From Tragulus kanchil (taxonomy: Eukaryota; Chordata; Mammalia; Artiodactyla; Tragulidae): 64,000 bases of DNA. Location of the stretch: NCBI GenBank assembly GCA_022376925.1, contig JAIOJX010000005.1, positions 12,552,501 through 12,616,500 of the forward strand. The letters run 5' to 3'. This document shows, piece by piece, positions 33,741-45,407 of this stretch. The notes under the pieces are model-generated. The model made no database searches and was not told the origin of the DNA. It saw only the letters and a program-made list of their open reading frames with translations. Numbering within the stretch: the stretch's first letter is position 1; the number at the start of each line of letters is the position of its first letter. Both the position numbers and the translations under genes were made by a program.

Positions 33741-35888
33741 GGGAGAGGAGGGCAGTGTGCTCAAGACTAACATAGAAGGTCTCAAGGTGGTTTGGGAAGA
33801 GGGAGGGATGTTCAAGAGGTAAGGTGTATTTGTATCTTTTCCAAGAAATATGCATTGCAGTGCCCCCAGAATCTTGGGAAAACAGAGGTATTATGTCCTT
33901 TTTCATCTACCTGTAGATTGAGACATGGTCGGGTTTCTCTGGACTGACTGATTTGGCTGGGCTGGGCATCTCTGGTGAAATGGAATACTAGATAATTTAA
34001 TTTCCAGACGTGCAGCTTAAATGCCTTTGCCCCCTATTACTGGTTAGAGCAAGACGAGCGTGTGATTTATGTAAAAATACATGAATATGTGTTTTTATCA
34101 TAATCCTGCAGAACAGTGTAAAAGCAGTGCTTCTTGCCAAAGCCTAGCCACTTTACAGAATAAGTAAGAAAATCAATATTCTTTACAAATGACTAGTCAC
34201 AGTGGAAAGTACTGTCTGCTGAACTTATCATTTACAGAGAGCATTAAAAAGTGCACCCCCCCACGTCACCCCAGCCAAAACTGAAATGGTGATTTACATA
34301 GCAAAATGCAAGGCAAGTGGAACACAGAGCACCGAGCGCTGGGGAACAGGTCTCAGAGGAGGGCCCGAGCTCTGCTGTGTTGGGCCTGTGTGTTCTCTGC
34401 GTGTTTTTTTGCCAGGTGGTTCTGGAGAGCTGGGGATGGAAATGGGCCTTGGTCTTCTGACTGATGCTTCCTAGGAGGTAGGATTTAGCCTCAGATACCC
34501 ACGATGTGTTTAGACCATAATTATTGTCTTAAAGTAGCTCTTGGATGTGACCCCTGCTGGGATGACTTGTCAACCCTTGGGTGCCTGGAAGTGACTGAGC
34601 TGGCTCGTGGGCTATTGGATCCAGGTCTGAGCACAGGTTCTGACGCCCTGTGTCTCCGTGGAGCCGAGACCCCTTGTGGAGTTACTGATCTGGGCGCGAT
34701 AGGACTGGGCTCCTGTGGGGTGCCAGGGTTGGCCAGAACTCTTAGCTCCAGTGGGATGGATGCTCGAGGAGACCTTGGGCTCAGACTTTTCCTTTTTGTG
34801 GGGAGCGGGGGTATTTGTGGAGAGGAGGGCAGTGTGCTCAAGACTAACATAGAAGGTCTCAAGGTGGTTTGGGAAGAGGAGGGATGTTCAAGAGGTAAGG
34901 TGTATTTGTATCTTTTCCAAGAAATATGCATTGCAGTGCCCCCAGAATCTTGGGAAAACAGAGGTATTATGTCCTTTTTCATCTACCTGTAGATTGAGAC
35001 ATGGTCGGGTTTCTCTGGACTGACTGATTTGGCTGGGCTGGGCATCTCTGGTGAAATGGAATACTAGATAATTTAATTTCCAGACGTGCAGCTTAAATGC
35101 CTTTGCCCCCTATTACTGGTTAGAGCAAGACGAGCGTGTGATTTATGTAAAAATACATGAATATGTGTTTTTATCATAATCCTGCAGAACAGTGTAAAAG
35201 CAGTGCTTCTTGCCAAAGCCTAGCCACTTTACAGAATAAGTAAGAAAATCAATATTCTTTACAAATGACTAGTCACAGTGGAAAGTACTGTCTGCTGAAC
35301 TTATCATTTACAGAGAGCATTAAAAAGTGCACCCCCCCACGTCACCCCAGCCAAAACTGAAATGGTGATTTACATAGCAAAATGCAAGGCAAGTGGAACA
35401 CAGAGCACCGAGCGCTGGGGAACAGGTCTCAGAGGAGGGCCCGAGCTCTGCTGTGTTGGGCCTGTGTGTTCTCTGCGTGTTTTTTTGCCAGGTGGTTCTG
35501 GAGAGCTGGGGATGGAAATGGGCCTTGGTCTTCTGACTGATGCTTCCTAGGAGGTAGGATTTAGCCTCAGATACCCACGATGTGTTTAGACCATAATTAT
35601 TGTCTTAAAGTAGCTCTTGGATGTGACCCCTGCTGGGATGACTTGTCAACCCTTGGGTGCCTGGAAGTGACTGAGCTGGCTCGTGGGCTATTGGATCCAG
35701 GTCTGAGCACAGGTTCTGACGCCCTGTGTCTCCGTGGAGCCGAGACCCCTTGTGGAGTTACTGATCTGGGCGCGATAGGACTGGGCTCCTGTGGGGTGCC
35801 AGGGTTGGCCGCAGAACTCTTCGGAGCTCCAGTGGGATGATTTCTGTAATGTTTCTGTAACGAGGAGACCTTGGGCTCAGACTTTTCC
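33741..35888. repeat. Duplication 13: direct ~1.08-kb tandem pair
   Basis: Copy A is about 33741-34817 and copy B 34818-35888, offset 1077 then 1076 after a one-base loss (GAGGGAGGG against GAGGAGGG). The end of A (34735-34817) diverges from 35810-35920 by several indels and looks degraded. Sequence 32615-32905, 33743-34033 and 34820-35109 is triplicated. Confidence 0.92.
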
Positions 35889-36873
35889 GTGTGGAGTGTG
35901 TGCTGGGGCAGGGTTCATCCTCCCCGCCCCCAATCTGATGACCTCCCCCAGGAAAAGTGCTGGGCTCCCACTTCCTGCACACCTCGTGAGAACCCTGACT
36001 GGGGAGCCTCCCTCAGTTTGAAATCTTGCTAGGTTTCGAAAGGATGAAAACTTCTGAACAAGCCTTTTCTCTGCGTACGTCAGTATTGGATTTGCTTTTC
36101 TGCCCAACACAGAAGCAAATCCCTTAACACAAACCACAAATTGTACTCTTGATTCAACTTGCAAAAAAGTGACTTTTTTTTCCTGTCTCTTTTTTTTAAA
36201 GATAAAATCTGCCTTTTCTTTAAATAACCCAAGGCCTGAAAGGGAGTTTGTATTGTAAATATTTCTTTAATAAGTCACTTTTAACTGCATGAAACTTGGG
36301 GGAATTTCCCCGCATTTGGCCTTGGTCCCTGAATTGTATCACCAAGGTGTGGCTCTTGGCGTGGACCTGTGTTTCGTTCGGGTGGCTGCTTTCCAGAAGA
36401 ATCAGTTTAACCCAGTGAATTGTCACAACTGCCTCTCCCCTCCTCTTTCTGAAAACAATCGTAAATCAGTTCAGATGTCTTTAAAAAAAATCAAGTTTCC
36501 CGAAGTTCAGTTTACAGCTGCAACCATTGCAAAGCACACAGTTTGATAAGTTTGGGCAGCTACACGCTCCTGGGTATTATATGCAACACTTCCCGTCCCC
36601 TCAGAGCTCCTGTTGACACTGCCGTGCCCCCCACCCCCCACCCCCATTCCCTACCCCAAGTCTGCCCTGCTTTCCAGCAGGCTTGTAAAGGTTCATGGAA
36701 ATGGAAGCAGTCTTGTGTCTAGATCTTTACATCAGAATGCTGTTTGTACCAGTAGTTTGTTCTGCCCTTTTAGTCTGAATAGTCTTTCTTCTTTTTGCTT
36801 TTCTTTGCCTTTCATTTTCTTTCTTTCTCTTGTCTTCTCTTCTCAGATGGTCTGGTTGTTCCATTATTTCTCA
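35889..36873. other. Single-copy, repeat-poor non-coding DNA
   Basis: No SINE or LINE recognised in almost 1 kb. Between about 36160 and 36560 the sequence is AT-rich but not low-complexity, with short blocks such as TTTACAGCTGCAACCATTGC; it could be a conserved non-coding element. C-rich and T/C-rich tracts lie at 36625-36650 and 36780-36840. Confidence 0.4.
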
Positions 36874-36886
36874 GAGTCCATTTCTT

Positions 36887-37247
36887 TTTTATTTTTCTTT
36901 TATTATTTATTCATTTACTTTTTGACTGTTCTGACTCTTTGTTGCTGCTTGTGGGCTCTTTTCTATTTGCAGACAGTGGGAGCTCCTCTCTAGTGGAGGT
37001 GAGCAAGCTTCTTGTTGTGGTGACTTGTCTTGTTGTGGAACTCGGGCTCCAGGGCACATGGGCTTCAGTAGTTACGGCACATGGGCTCCATAGTTGCGGC
37101 TCCAAGACTCTAGAGCACAAGCTCCGTAGTTGTGGCTCACGGGCTTCGTTGCTCCGCAGCATGTGGGGTCTTCCCAGATCAGGGATCAACTCTTTGTCTC
37201 CTGCATTGGCAAGTGGATTCTTTACCACTGAGCTACGAAGGAAGCCT
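36887..37247 (-). mobile_element. CHR-type SINE, long form, with target-site duplication
   Basis: The minus-strand SINE has an A/T-rich tail on the left, repeated body motifs (CATGGGCTTCAGTAGTTACG, CATGGGCTCCATAGTTGCGG), a decayed B-box region (CAGGGATCAAC) and a right head complement ACTGAGCTACGAAGGAAGCC. GAGTCCATTTCTT at 36874-36886 and 37248-37260 is a perfect 13-base target-site duplication. Confidence 0.9.
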
Positions 37248-37260
37248 GAGTCCATTTCTT

Positions 37261-37605
37261 AACTGGGCATTAAGACAAGCTTTAGCTTTCACACAGACTG
37301 ACGAAGCCAAGTATCTGGGGAGATGATCCAACCAAATTACACGCTCACGCCTCCAGAGGAGGGGAGGAAGCAAGCAGATATTACCAACAGGCCCACACCT
37401 TGTTCCTTAGCAGCAGAGCTGAGAGTAACTGCTGGAGTTCCCAGTCCACCTTTAGTGTCTTTGCTTAAAGCGTGCTGCAGCCTCCAGTTCCACAAAATCC
37501 AGAAGTTTTTTGTTTGTGTTAACTTGTTTTGAAGCTTAATTTGGAGGAAAGAGAATTCAGAGCTCAACTTGGGCAGCTGTCTCCTGCCTTGATACCTCTT
37601 TACAG
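37261..37605. other. Single-copy non-coding DNA
   Basis: No repeat or gene recognised; short frames on both strands (37323-37532 plus, 37337-37567 minus) overlap each other. Confidence 0.4.
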
Positions 37606-37610
37606 CCGCC

Positions 37611-37727
37611 TTCTTTTTTTTTTTTTTTTGGCTACACCTGTGGGACTTTAGTTCACCAGCCAGGGATCAGACCCATAGCCCCTGCATTGGGGACAGAGGC
37701 TTAACTGCTGGACCATCAGGGAAGTTC
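37611..37727 (-). mobile_element. CHR-2-like short SINE
   Basis: A poly-T (about 37613-37629) as the tail complement is followed by TTGGCTACACCTGTGGGAC, a diverged B-box complement (GGGATCAGACCC) and head complement GGACCATCAGGGAAG. No target-site duplication was recognised. Confidence 0.8.
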
Positions 37728-37732
37728 GCTGC

Positions 37733-37755
37733 ATCTCTCTCTCTCTCTCTCTCTG
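37733..37755. repeat. (CT)n microsatellite
   Basis: A CT run of about ten units directly right of the SINE head, followed by a T run. Confidence 0.85.
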
Positions 37756-38438
37756 TTTTTTTTTGCTGTTCATAGTGTTTTATTTGAACTGTTAAATGAC
37801 TGTGTGATCCAGGGCGGTTCACTTCATTCTCCAGACACTTGCAGTTCAGTTGGAACCTTTGGAAATGTTCTAGATCTCACTGTCCAACATGGAGGACATC
37901 AGCCATCAAGTTATTGAGAAGTGTGTGTGTGTCTGTGTGCACGCGCGCGCCACACAAAAATGCAGTAGATTTTTGTTGCTTCTCCATTTCAAGCATGGGC
38001 GTGTGTACACGTCTTTCCCAAAGTCCCCAGCCATCCCCTCCCTGCTGCAACCATAGTTTCCTCGGTCTGTGAGTCTTTCTCTGTTTTGTAAATAAGTTCA
38101 TTTGTGTCATTGCTTTTTAGAATCCACACGGAAGGGAGCTGCATCCCTTCTTTTGATCAGAGGAGGGCAGTGGGTCAGGGGCACTCCAGGTAGGAGGGAC
38201 CGCGGGGACTTAGGTGCAGGGGACTGACTGTCGCTGATCTCTGCTGACCTAGTTTTCATCAGTGAGGAAGTCCCGTTCTGGTGGATCTGTGCCTGGCTGG
38301 TGTACACTGACTTCTCTCTCTCGGTTTTTTTTCCTGTGCAAAGAAAGTGCTGTCTTGCGAGCAGGTGTGCTTTGTGGGGTGTGGGCAGGGTGGTGGCCCG
38401 GTTGGGAATCCGGAAGTGTGCCCACCCGCTCCACCTGC
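37756..38438. other. Single-copy non-coding DNA
   Basis: Contains a mixed GT/CG-alternating tract at about 37921-37950 (GTGTGTGTGT then CACGCGCGCG). Overlapping open frames on both strands (38107-38508 minus, 38262-38714 plus) show no domain. Confidence 0.4.
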
Positions 38439-39308
38439 CCCGGAGGTGCTGGGGAAATACTGGGAACTGGAGCGCCGTTCTCACAGTGCTGGCATTGTAC
38501 CTCTTCACTGTGGCCTCACATCCTCAGGAGAGCCAGCTTTTCTGAGAAATCTGCTGTCACCCCTGAAATGACGCGGGCTGCTGCTCAGGTTGGAGCACGC
38601 GAGTCTGCGGTGCTTCAGCAGAATGGTGTGTGTTCTGAGCCTCTATTGCATGCGTGGCGTGGTGCCCGGCCTCACACACGTGCCGTGTCTTTTCTCTGTG
38701 GCACTCGTTGTTGACTTGCACATCTGGGGAAGAGAGTCAGTGGTCTGAAAGTAAGTAGGCTTGGTGGGAATGGTCCCTGGGGATCCATAGACACTTGACT
38801 GTGCTTCAGGAAGCCGTCCTTAAAAGTTTGTTTCTTTTTCACTTGGAGTTTTCCAGAGCTGTACCTTCAGTGCATTTGTCATCTCTGTCTTTTCCCTAAT
38901 GGCAGCTTGAGCCTGGCAGGTTTGGGGTTTGGTGATTTCCTTTGTCCTTCTCTCCACAAGCAGCCTCAGACCTGCTCCTCCGAAAGCCCTCAGCGAGGTG
39001 GCCTTTGTGTTTCTCTTCATTATCTTGTTTTGGGGGAAAAATACTCTCTTTGGTCTCAGGGTATGTATAGCCATTAGAAGTGAGTAATTCTGGATAACTG
39101 CCACACAGGCAAGGACACCTGTGGGGCCTCCTGAAATCAAGGCGCTCAGCAGTGCCCTGGCTGGACTGGAACCCGGGTCCTGCGGCGCCCTGGCTGGCCC
39201 TCACTGTGCTCACCTCGCTGGCGCTCTGTTGCCAGGTGTTCTGCCAACGTCTTAGTTCTAGCACATTCCACTGCCTCAGGTACATTAACTTGTTATTGAC
39301 TTGTTGGT

Positions 39309-39412
39309 TGAGAATAGAAACTCCATGAGAGCAGGGTGCTTTCTATTCCTGCTCACAGATCCTCCGCAGCACCTGAAGCTGTACTTCCTGAGTGTTTGTC
39401 AAACGAGCGAAT
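39309..39412 (+). mobile_element. L2 LINE 3'-end fragment
   Basis: GAATAGAAACTCCATGAGAG, CAGGGTGCTTTCTATTCCTG, ATCCTCCGCAGCACCTGAAG and TGTTTGTCAAACGAGCGAATG follow the L2 3' consensus order (CTCCATGAGGGCAGGG ... AATGAATGAA). Duplicated at 40424-40527. Confidence 0.65.
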
Positions 39413-40423
39413 GAGTACACAGTACTTGAGATTTGCTGTCATTTGCTTTGTGACTTCTGGTCTAAGATTTTCAGTAGGCAGGGCGTTAGTTCAGTGATTG
39501 AGCTTGAGCTGTAAAAAGCCCACATGTACATTGGTATAGGCTAGCCAGCTTGCCGGAGGTGCTGGGGAAATACTGGGAACTGGGCGCCCGTTCTCACAGT
39601 GCTGGCATTGTACCTCTTCACTGTGGCCTCACATCCTCAGGAGAGCCAGCTTTTCTGAGAAATCTGCTGTCACCCTGAAATGGCGGGCTGCTGCTCAGGT
39701 TGGAGCACGCGAGTCTGCGGTGCTTCAGCAGAATGGTGTGTGTTCTGAGCCTCTATTGCATGCGTGGCGTGGTGCCCGGCCTCACACACGTGCCGTGTCT
39801 TTTCTCTGTGGCACTCGTTGTTGACTTGCACATCTGGGGAAGAGAGTCAGTGGTCTGAAAGTAAGTAGGCTTGGTGGGAATGGTCCCTGGGGATCCATAG
39901 ACACTTGACTGTGCTTCAGGAAGCCGTCCTTAAAAGTTTGTTTCTTTTTCACTTGGAGTTTTCCAGAGCTGTACCTTCAGTGCATTTGTCATCTCTGTCT
40001 TTTCCCTAATGGCAGCTTGAGCCTGGCAGGTTTGGGGTTTGGTGATTTCCTTTGTCCTTCTCTCCACAAGCAGCCTCAGACCTGCTCCTCCGAAAGCCCT
40101 CAGCGAGGTGGCCTTTGTGTTTCTCTTCATTATCTTGTTTTGGGGGAAAAATACTCTCTTTGGTCTCAGGGTATGTATAGCCATTAGAAGTGAGTAATTC
40201 TGGATAACTGCCACACAGGCAAGGACACCTGTGGGGCCTCCTGAAATCAAGGACGCTCAGCAGTGCCCTGGCTGGACTGGAACCCGGGTCCTGCGGCGCC
40301 CTGGCTGGCCCTCACTGTGCTCACCTCGCTGGCGCTCTGTTGCCAGGTGTTCTGCCAACGTCTTAGTTCTAGCACATTCCACTGCCTCAGGTACATTAAC
40401 TTGTTATTGACTTGTTGGTTGAG

Positions 40424-40527
40424 AATAGAAACTCCATGAGAGCAGGGTGCTTTCTATTCCTGCTCACAGATCCTCCGCAGCACCTGAAGCTGTACTTCCT
40501 GAGTGTTTGTCAAACGAGCGAATGAGT
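40424..40527 (+). mobile_element. L2 LINE 3'-end fragment (copy B)
   Basis: Duplicate of 39309-39412 through duplication 14. Confidence 0.62.
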
Positions 40528-40649
40528 ACACAGTACTTGAGATTTGCTGTCATTTGCTTTGTGACTTCTGGTCTAAGATTTTCAGTAGGCAGGGCGTTAG
40601 TTCAGTGATTGAGCTTGAGCTGTAAGTAAAAAGCCCACATGTACATTGG

Positions 40650-42384
40650 ATGTAACTCATGTCGTTTCATTGGTTCTTGTGTATTGAGACTGACAGACCC
40701 CCGGAAGTAGAGTGGGAGCTTCTTGGGCTCGGGAGGGAGGAGGAACTTTGAATTTGCGAAGTGGCACAAGGAAGCCACAGATGTCAGAAATAGATCTTGG
40801 AGGAAAAGTTGGGGGACTGTGAAACAAATTGGCAGTAATAATTTGTCAACTGTTATTCTTGGTTTCTGGAGCATGCTGGTGAGACAGAACATCTGCAGAG
40901 CTGGCCTGGTTTGGTTAGTCCTGGCTCCCACCACAGAGGCCTTTCACAGACGCGGCGTCTTTAATCGTCGCTTCTTCGAGACGCCAGCTAGTGGACAATC
41001 TGGAGGACTACAGAGGGTCAGAAACAGCATGCTGGTCCCTTAGGATTTTGTTTGATTGAGTCCGTTATGGGGGACTTAGCCAAGCTAATGCCTTCTTGTC
41101 TCCCCCTGTTGATATCAGCTGGCTTCCCTGGGGAGTGAGAGGGTCTGCATCCTGAAGCATTACATTTTCAGACGTAACTAGCATCTTGGCAGGGGAAGCG
41201 TAGCCAACTGCAGACCCTAGAGCATGGAGCAGAATCTGGAGTTTGACTTGTGTGTTCTGGAGCCACAGGGAGTCCAGAATGCAGCTAGAATACCTTCCAG
41301 TTTAGGATGGGGTTTGGCCAAGACAGATGAAGTGTCTTCCTCTGTTCCAGGGGCCCCGCTAGTCTTGCTGGTCCTGAGTTCCTTGAAGAAATGAGTGGAG
41401 TTTGTGCCCATTTTTTCCCTGTCTAATTCAGTTTGAGTTTTGCGTCCAATACGGTAACCAGAAATGGAGAAAGGGCTTTAAGGGTATGGGGTGTGTACCA
41501 GCTGGGCCACATGCTGTCCATACACCAGTACCTGCTGGTACTGGCTCAAAATCTAATTTCTCATGGCTCCCAAATCCATAAAAGAAGAAAAGGATGCTTT
41601 AGAGATCAATCTTCTTTTTACCTTTAGACTGATTTCCTGTGATGGAGGACTTAATAAGCTGGAGCTGGAGATCATTCCTAAGGATCCTGCTTTTGTTCGG
41701 TCCCTTTCCATACACGTTAAGTGTTTTCTCAACTAAAGCCACAAGTAAAACTAAAATGGTGACCTCTGCCCATTTTGAGTCTAAATGAAGCTGCTTGCCG
41801 AATTTCCTAGTTAGAAATCTTTTCTAGGAAAGATTGTAGTAATTGTAAGCCTTGTTGTTGAGCTCCTTATGCTTGGTCCTGCTTGAAAGCAAGGACTTTT
41901 GGGCTGTTCCTGGCTGTGACAGCCGTGGTGTCATGGGAACATGGAGAGCCTCCTTGATTTCTGTCCTCTTGCAGGTACTGGAGGAAGGCGATCAGCGCAT
42001 AGCTGAGAGTCGGCTGTGGCCGTGGGCTGGGCGCAAGGGGCGAGGATGCTGCACAAGCTGGGCTCGGGGCTTCCTCGCTAGACTAGCACCTCAGGTGAAT
42101 CTGGGGTGGACGCAGAGGCCACAGCAGGATCACTGCTAGTAAGTGCAGCACTCGAAGTCGGTGAGATTCCTTGATGGAGGCCACGGGAGATGGAGACTTT
42201 CCCTCATTGCAAATATTATCCCTCCTTCTCTCTCTCTCCCCACCCCCATCCCTCTGTTTCTCTATGCCTCTACCTATCTCTCTTATCTATTCCTCTGTCT
42301 ATGTATCTATCTAACGGAGTGTCATCCTTAGTCTCTTTAAAGGGCCCAGCTCTTGTTGAGCTTTAAACAAACCTTTGGAGCAGT
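40650..42384. other. Single-copy non-coding DNA
   Basis: About 1.7 kb without a confident repeat or exon. At about 41970 a pyrimidine stretch plus CTTGCAG precedes an open frame to 42139, but the block has no recognised protein similarity and no obvious donor, so I do not call an exon. A CT/TATC-rich tract lies at 42215-42315. Confidence 0.4.
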
Positions 42385-42590
42385 GTGATGGGTTGTAAGA
42401 TTCCTGGGTCTGAACCTCAGCTCTGCCTCTAGTGGAATGACCGTGGCTGAGCCCACCTGCACCTGTTCCTTGCTTGTGTTAATACAAAGGGGATAATCGT
42501 AGCACCTTTGTCTTGGGGTGGCTGGGAGTGTAGACAAGAGTGTCTGGTCCAGAATGAATCCCTGTAGACACTCTCAAATATTAGCAGCTG
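42385..42590 (+). mobile_element. MIR SINE
   Basis: The order GATTCCTGGGTCTGAACCTC, AGCTCTGCCTCTAG, GACCGTGGCTGAGC, ACAAAGGGGATAATCGTAGC and ACCTTTGTCTTGGGGTGG follows the MIR consensus with moderate divergence. Confidence 0.82.
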
Positions 42591-43181
42591 TGATCTGATA
42601 CATCCGTTCGCCACCAGCTATTTATGTTTAGAAATGGCCTGTTGCTCAGCATTCAGCTTGCTTCTGTCAGTTTAGTGGTAGAATTTTCAAAGTTGGAAAT
42701 AATTTCTTCCTGGCCTGCTTATGAAACCCCCTTCAGAAAGGGGGAAAAACAACTCTTAGAACCAGTTCAGAAATAAAATCAATCTTTGAAATGGGGAGAT
42801 AGTATTGCATATCAGTTTTTTTTCCCTTTTACTTGAAAATGCAGATATCACTTAGGATAATAATAATAGTTTGGCTTCTGAGGTGGGGAGTCATTTAAGG
42901 GTGATGGATAGATATACTTTAGTTTGAAATCCGAGATGTTCAGAAAACATTGCCCTGAGGTCATCTCCCCCAAAATTCCCCAGGAAATTTTTGTCTTTAC
43001 TTTAGGATACCTAGAGGTTTGCCTCAGGATGTTGCCCTGCTCACAAGATCAGTGAAGGCAGATTTTTCCAGAGTTAACCGGTGGGCCCAGCATCCTTACC
43101 CGGTCAAGTCCTCTGCATCCCTGAGGTGCTGGTTTGTATCTTTTTGATTTTTGTTTGAATTCCTTTTTGTTGTTGAAATGG
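42591..43181. other. Single-copy non-coding DNA
   Basis: AT-rich; no element or coding sequence recognised. Confidence 0.4.
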
Positions 43182-43819
43182 CCCTGACTGCCTGGGTATT
43201 TGTCCTGGGCCCCTGCACTCTGGGGTGGATGTGGCCCTGCTGGGGGTCAGTTACTGTCAAGGCCCCACACAAAGCTGGGGTGTGCTGAGCTGGCTGGGGC
43301 TGAGGGGAGGGAGGTGTTGATTCCTGTCGGGGCTTTCTGTTCCGTTCCAGCTCGGCTCCCCCAGAACTTATGAGCTAAGGCTTCTCTCCCCGCTCCGTGT
43401 TTCATAGCACAAGCGGCGGGTGTGCAGAGGGAGGCAGAGGAGGTCTGTTCTTCTCACTCCGCCACCGAGGTTCCCTGATGATCCCAGGCATGGAACCAAC
43501 CCCCCCACTGAGCATGAGAACGATTACTCAGCACTTGCTCTGCCTTTGTGCTTAAACACAAGAGGGAATGCTGCAGTCCAGGGCTGGGCCCGAGGACCTG
43601 TGGCCGTGGCAGCATCTGGAGAGAGGGGGAAAGGAGAAGGGAGTGAAGTTGGATGGAGCTGTGCCTGTCTGACCAGATGGGGTGTCCCCTCCGACTGCTG
43701 TGCATCTCCTTGGTATCTGTTATAGGGTACCTGGGACCTTTTACATATTCAGAAAGGACTTTTTGTTTTTCCTGGTTGTCAACAATAAAAGAAGCTTGCT
43801 TCGCTCTGACCGCGCTGTT

Positions 43820-43855
43820 ACTAGGAGCCCATCGTGACTAGGAGCCCATCGTGAC
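43820..43855. repeat. 17-bp perfect tandem duplication
   Basis: ACTAGGAGCCCATCGTG occurs twice head to tail at 43820-43836 and 43837-43853. It is present identically in both 1.1-kb copies (again at 44936-44971), so it predates whatever made the large duplication and is likely real. Confidence 0.9.
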
Positions 43856-44935
43856 GTTTGCCTGGGCGCCCTCCCACCCCCTCTTTAACCAAAAAGCACC
43901 TCATGGTTCGAGGCAGGCCTGATTCCTGGGTGTGCCTGTGCGAAGGTTGGCCAGCCTCATTAGAGAAGATTTTGGGGAGCAGAGACAGTGAGGGATGGCA
44001 AAGGTACCTAAAACTTCTTGGGATTCCCAGATTGCTCAGGATGTTATAAACAGTAAGCGTGGCCTTTGATCTTGGAGGGTGGTGCGGGGCAGGCATGCGG
44101 GGGTGGTGGTTCCCGAGAAGAGAGCTGGAGCCAGACAACCATTAGGGCCTGTCCAGAGGCTGCTGTGAGTCCCAGTGGCAGGAGCCCTGTGCTTGCCACT
44201 AATTTCTATTTTCTTTGCTGTGGTTTGCTTTATTAAGGGCATAAGGAAGCAGCCTAGACGTTCAGTTCTAATCAGTTTTCTGAGCTAAAGGGGACAAATT
44301 TTCCCTGACTGCCTGGGTATTTGTCCTGGGCCCCTGCACTCGGGGGATGTGGCCCTGCTGGGGTCAGTTACTGTCAAGGCCCACACAAAGCTGGGGTGTG
44401 CTGAGCTGGCTGGGGCTGAGGGGAGGGAGGTGTTGATTCCTGTCGGGGCTTTCTGTTCCGTTCCAGCTCGGCTCCCCCAGAACTTATGAGCTAAGGCTTC
44501 TCTCCCCGCTCCGTGTTTCATAGCACAAGCGGCGGGTGTGCAGAGGGAGGCAGAGGAGGTCTGTTCTTCTCACTCCGCCACCGAGGTTCCCTGATGATCC
44601 CAGGCATGGAACCAACCCCCCCACTGAGCATGAGAACGATTACTCAGCACTTGCTCTGCCTTTGTGCTTAAACACAAGAGGGAATGCTGCAGTCCAGGGC
44701 TGGGCCCGAGGACCTGTGGCCGTGGCAGCATCTGGAGAGAGGGGGAAAGGAGAAGGGAGTGAAGTTGGATGGAGCTGTGCCTGTCTGACCAGATGGGGTG
44801 TCCCCTCCGACTGCTGTGCATCTCCTTGGTATCTGTTATAGGGTACCTGGGACCTTTTACATATTCAGAAAGGACTTTTTGTTTTTCCTGGTTGTCAACA
44901 ATAAAAGAAGCTTGCTTCGCTCTGACCGCGCTGTT

Positions 44936-44971
44936 ACTAGGAGCCCATCGTGACTAGGAGCCCATCGTGAC
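44936..44971. repeat. 17-bp perfect tandem duplication (copy B)
   Basis: Same short repeat as 43820-43855, carried by duplication 15. Confidence 0.88.
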
Positions 44972-45407
44972 GTTTGCCTGGGCGCCCTCCCACCCCCTCT
45001 TTAACCAAAAAGCACCTCATGGTTCGAGGCAGGCCTGATTCCTGGGTGTGCCTGTGCGAAGGTTGGCCAGCCTCATTAGAGAAGATTTTGGGGAGCAGAG
45101 ACAGTGAGGGATGGCAAAGGTACCTAAAACTTCTTGGGATTCCCAGATTGCTCAGGATGTTATAAACAGTAAGCGTGGCCTTTGATCTTGGAGGGTGGTG
45201 CGGGGCAGGCATGCGGGGGTGGTGGTTCCCGAGAAGAGAGCTGGAGCCAGACAACCATTAGGGCCTGTCCAGAGGCTGCTGTGAGTCCCAGTGGCAGGGA
45301 GCCCTGTGCTTGCCACTAATTTCTATTTTCTTTGCTGTGGTTTGCTTTATTAAAAGGGCATAAGGAAGCAGCCTAGACGTTCAGTTCTAATCAGTTTTCT
45401 GAGCTAA

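Larger units (their letters stand above)
31799..34033. repeat. Duplication 12: direct ~1.13-kb tandem pair
   Basis: Copy A is about 31799-32905 and copy B about 32935-34033. Offset is about 1135 at the left and 1128 further in, with losses near 32950 (TTTTATCC in A is reduced in B). About 29 junction bases (32906-32934) may include a compressed version of 31780-31800 (CCGTG then TTCAGAG). Confidence 0.92.
38439..40649. repeat. Duplication 14: direct ~1.11-kb tandem pair
   Basis: Copy A is 38439-39534 and copy B 39552-40649. Offset moves from 1113 to 1110 through small losses near the start of B (ACGCGGGC against GGCGGGC, and a missing C), then up again near the end (GTAAAAAG against GTAAGTAAAAAG). 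Junction bases 39535-39551 match neither copy. Confidence 0.93.
43182..45407. repeat. Duplication 15: direct ~1.12-kb tandem pair
   Basis: Copy A is 43182-44287 and copy B 44303-45407. Offset shifts from 1121 to 1116 in the first 100 bases because B is missing several bases (CTCTGGGGTGGATG against CTCGGGGGATG, GGGGGTC against GGGGTC, GCCCCAC against GCCCAC). A one-base and a three-base loss also occur near the end of A (GCAGGAG, TTAAGGGC). No mobile element recognised. Confidence 0.94.

Noticed and set aside
41960..42139. Possible exon after a pyrimidine-rich CTTGCAG acceptor
   Set aside because: No recognised protein similarity in the frame and no clear donor site; acceptor-like motifs are common by chance.
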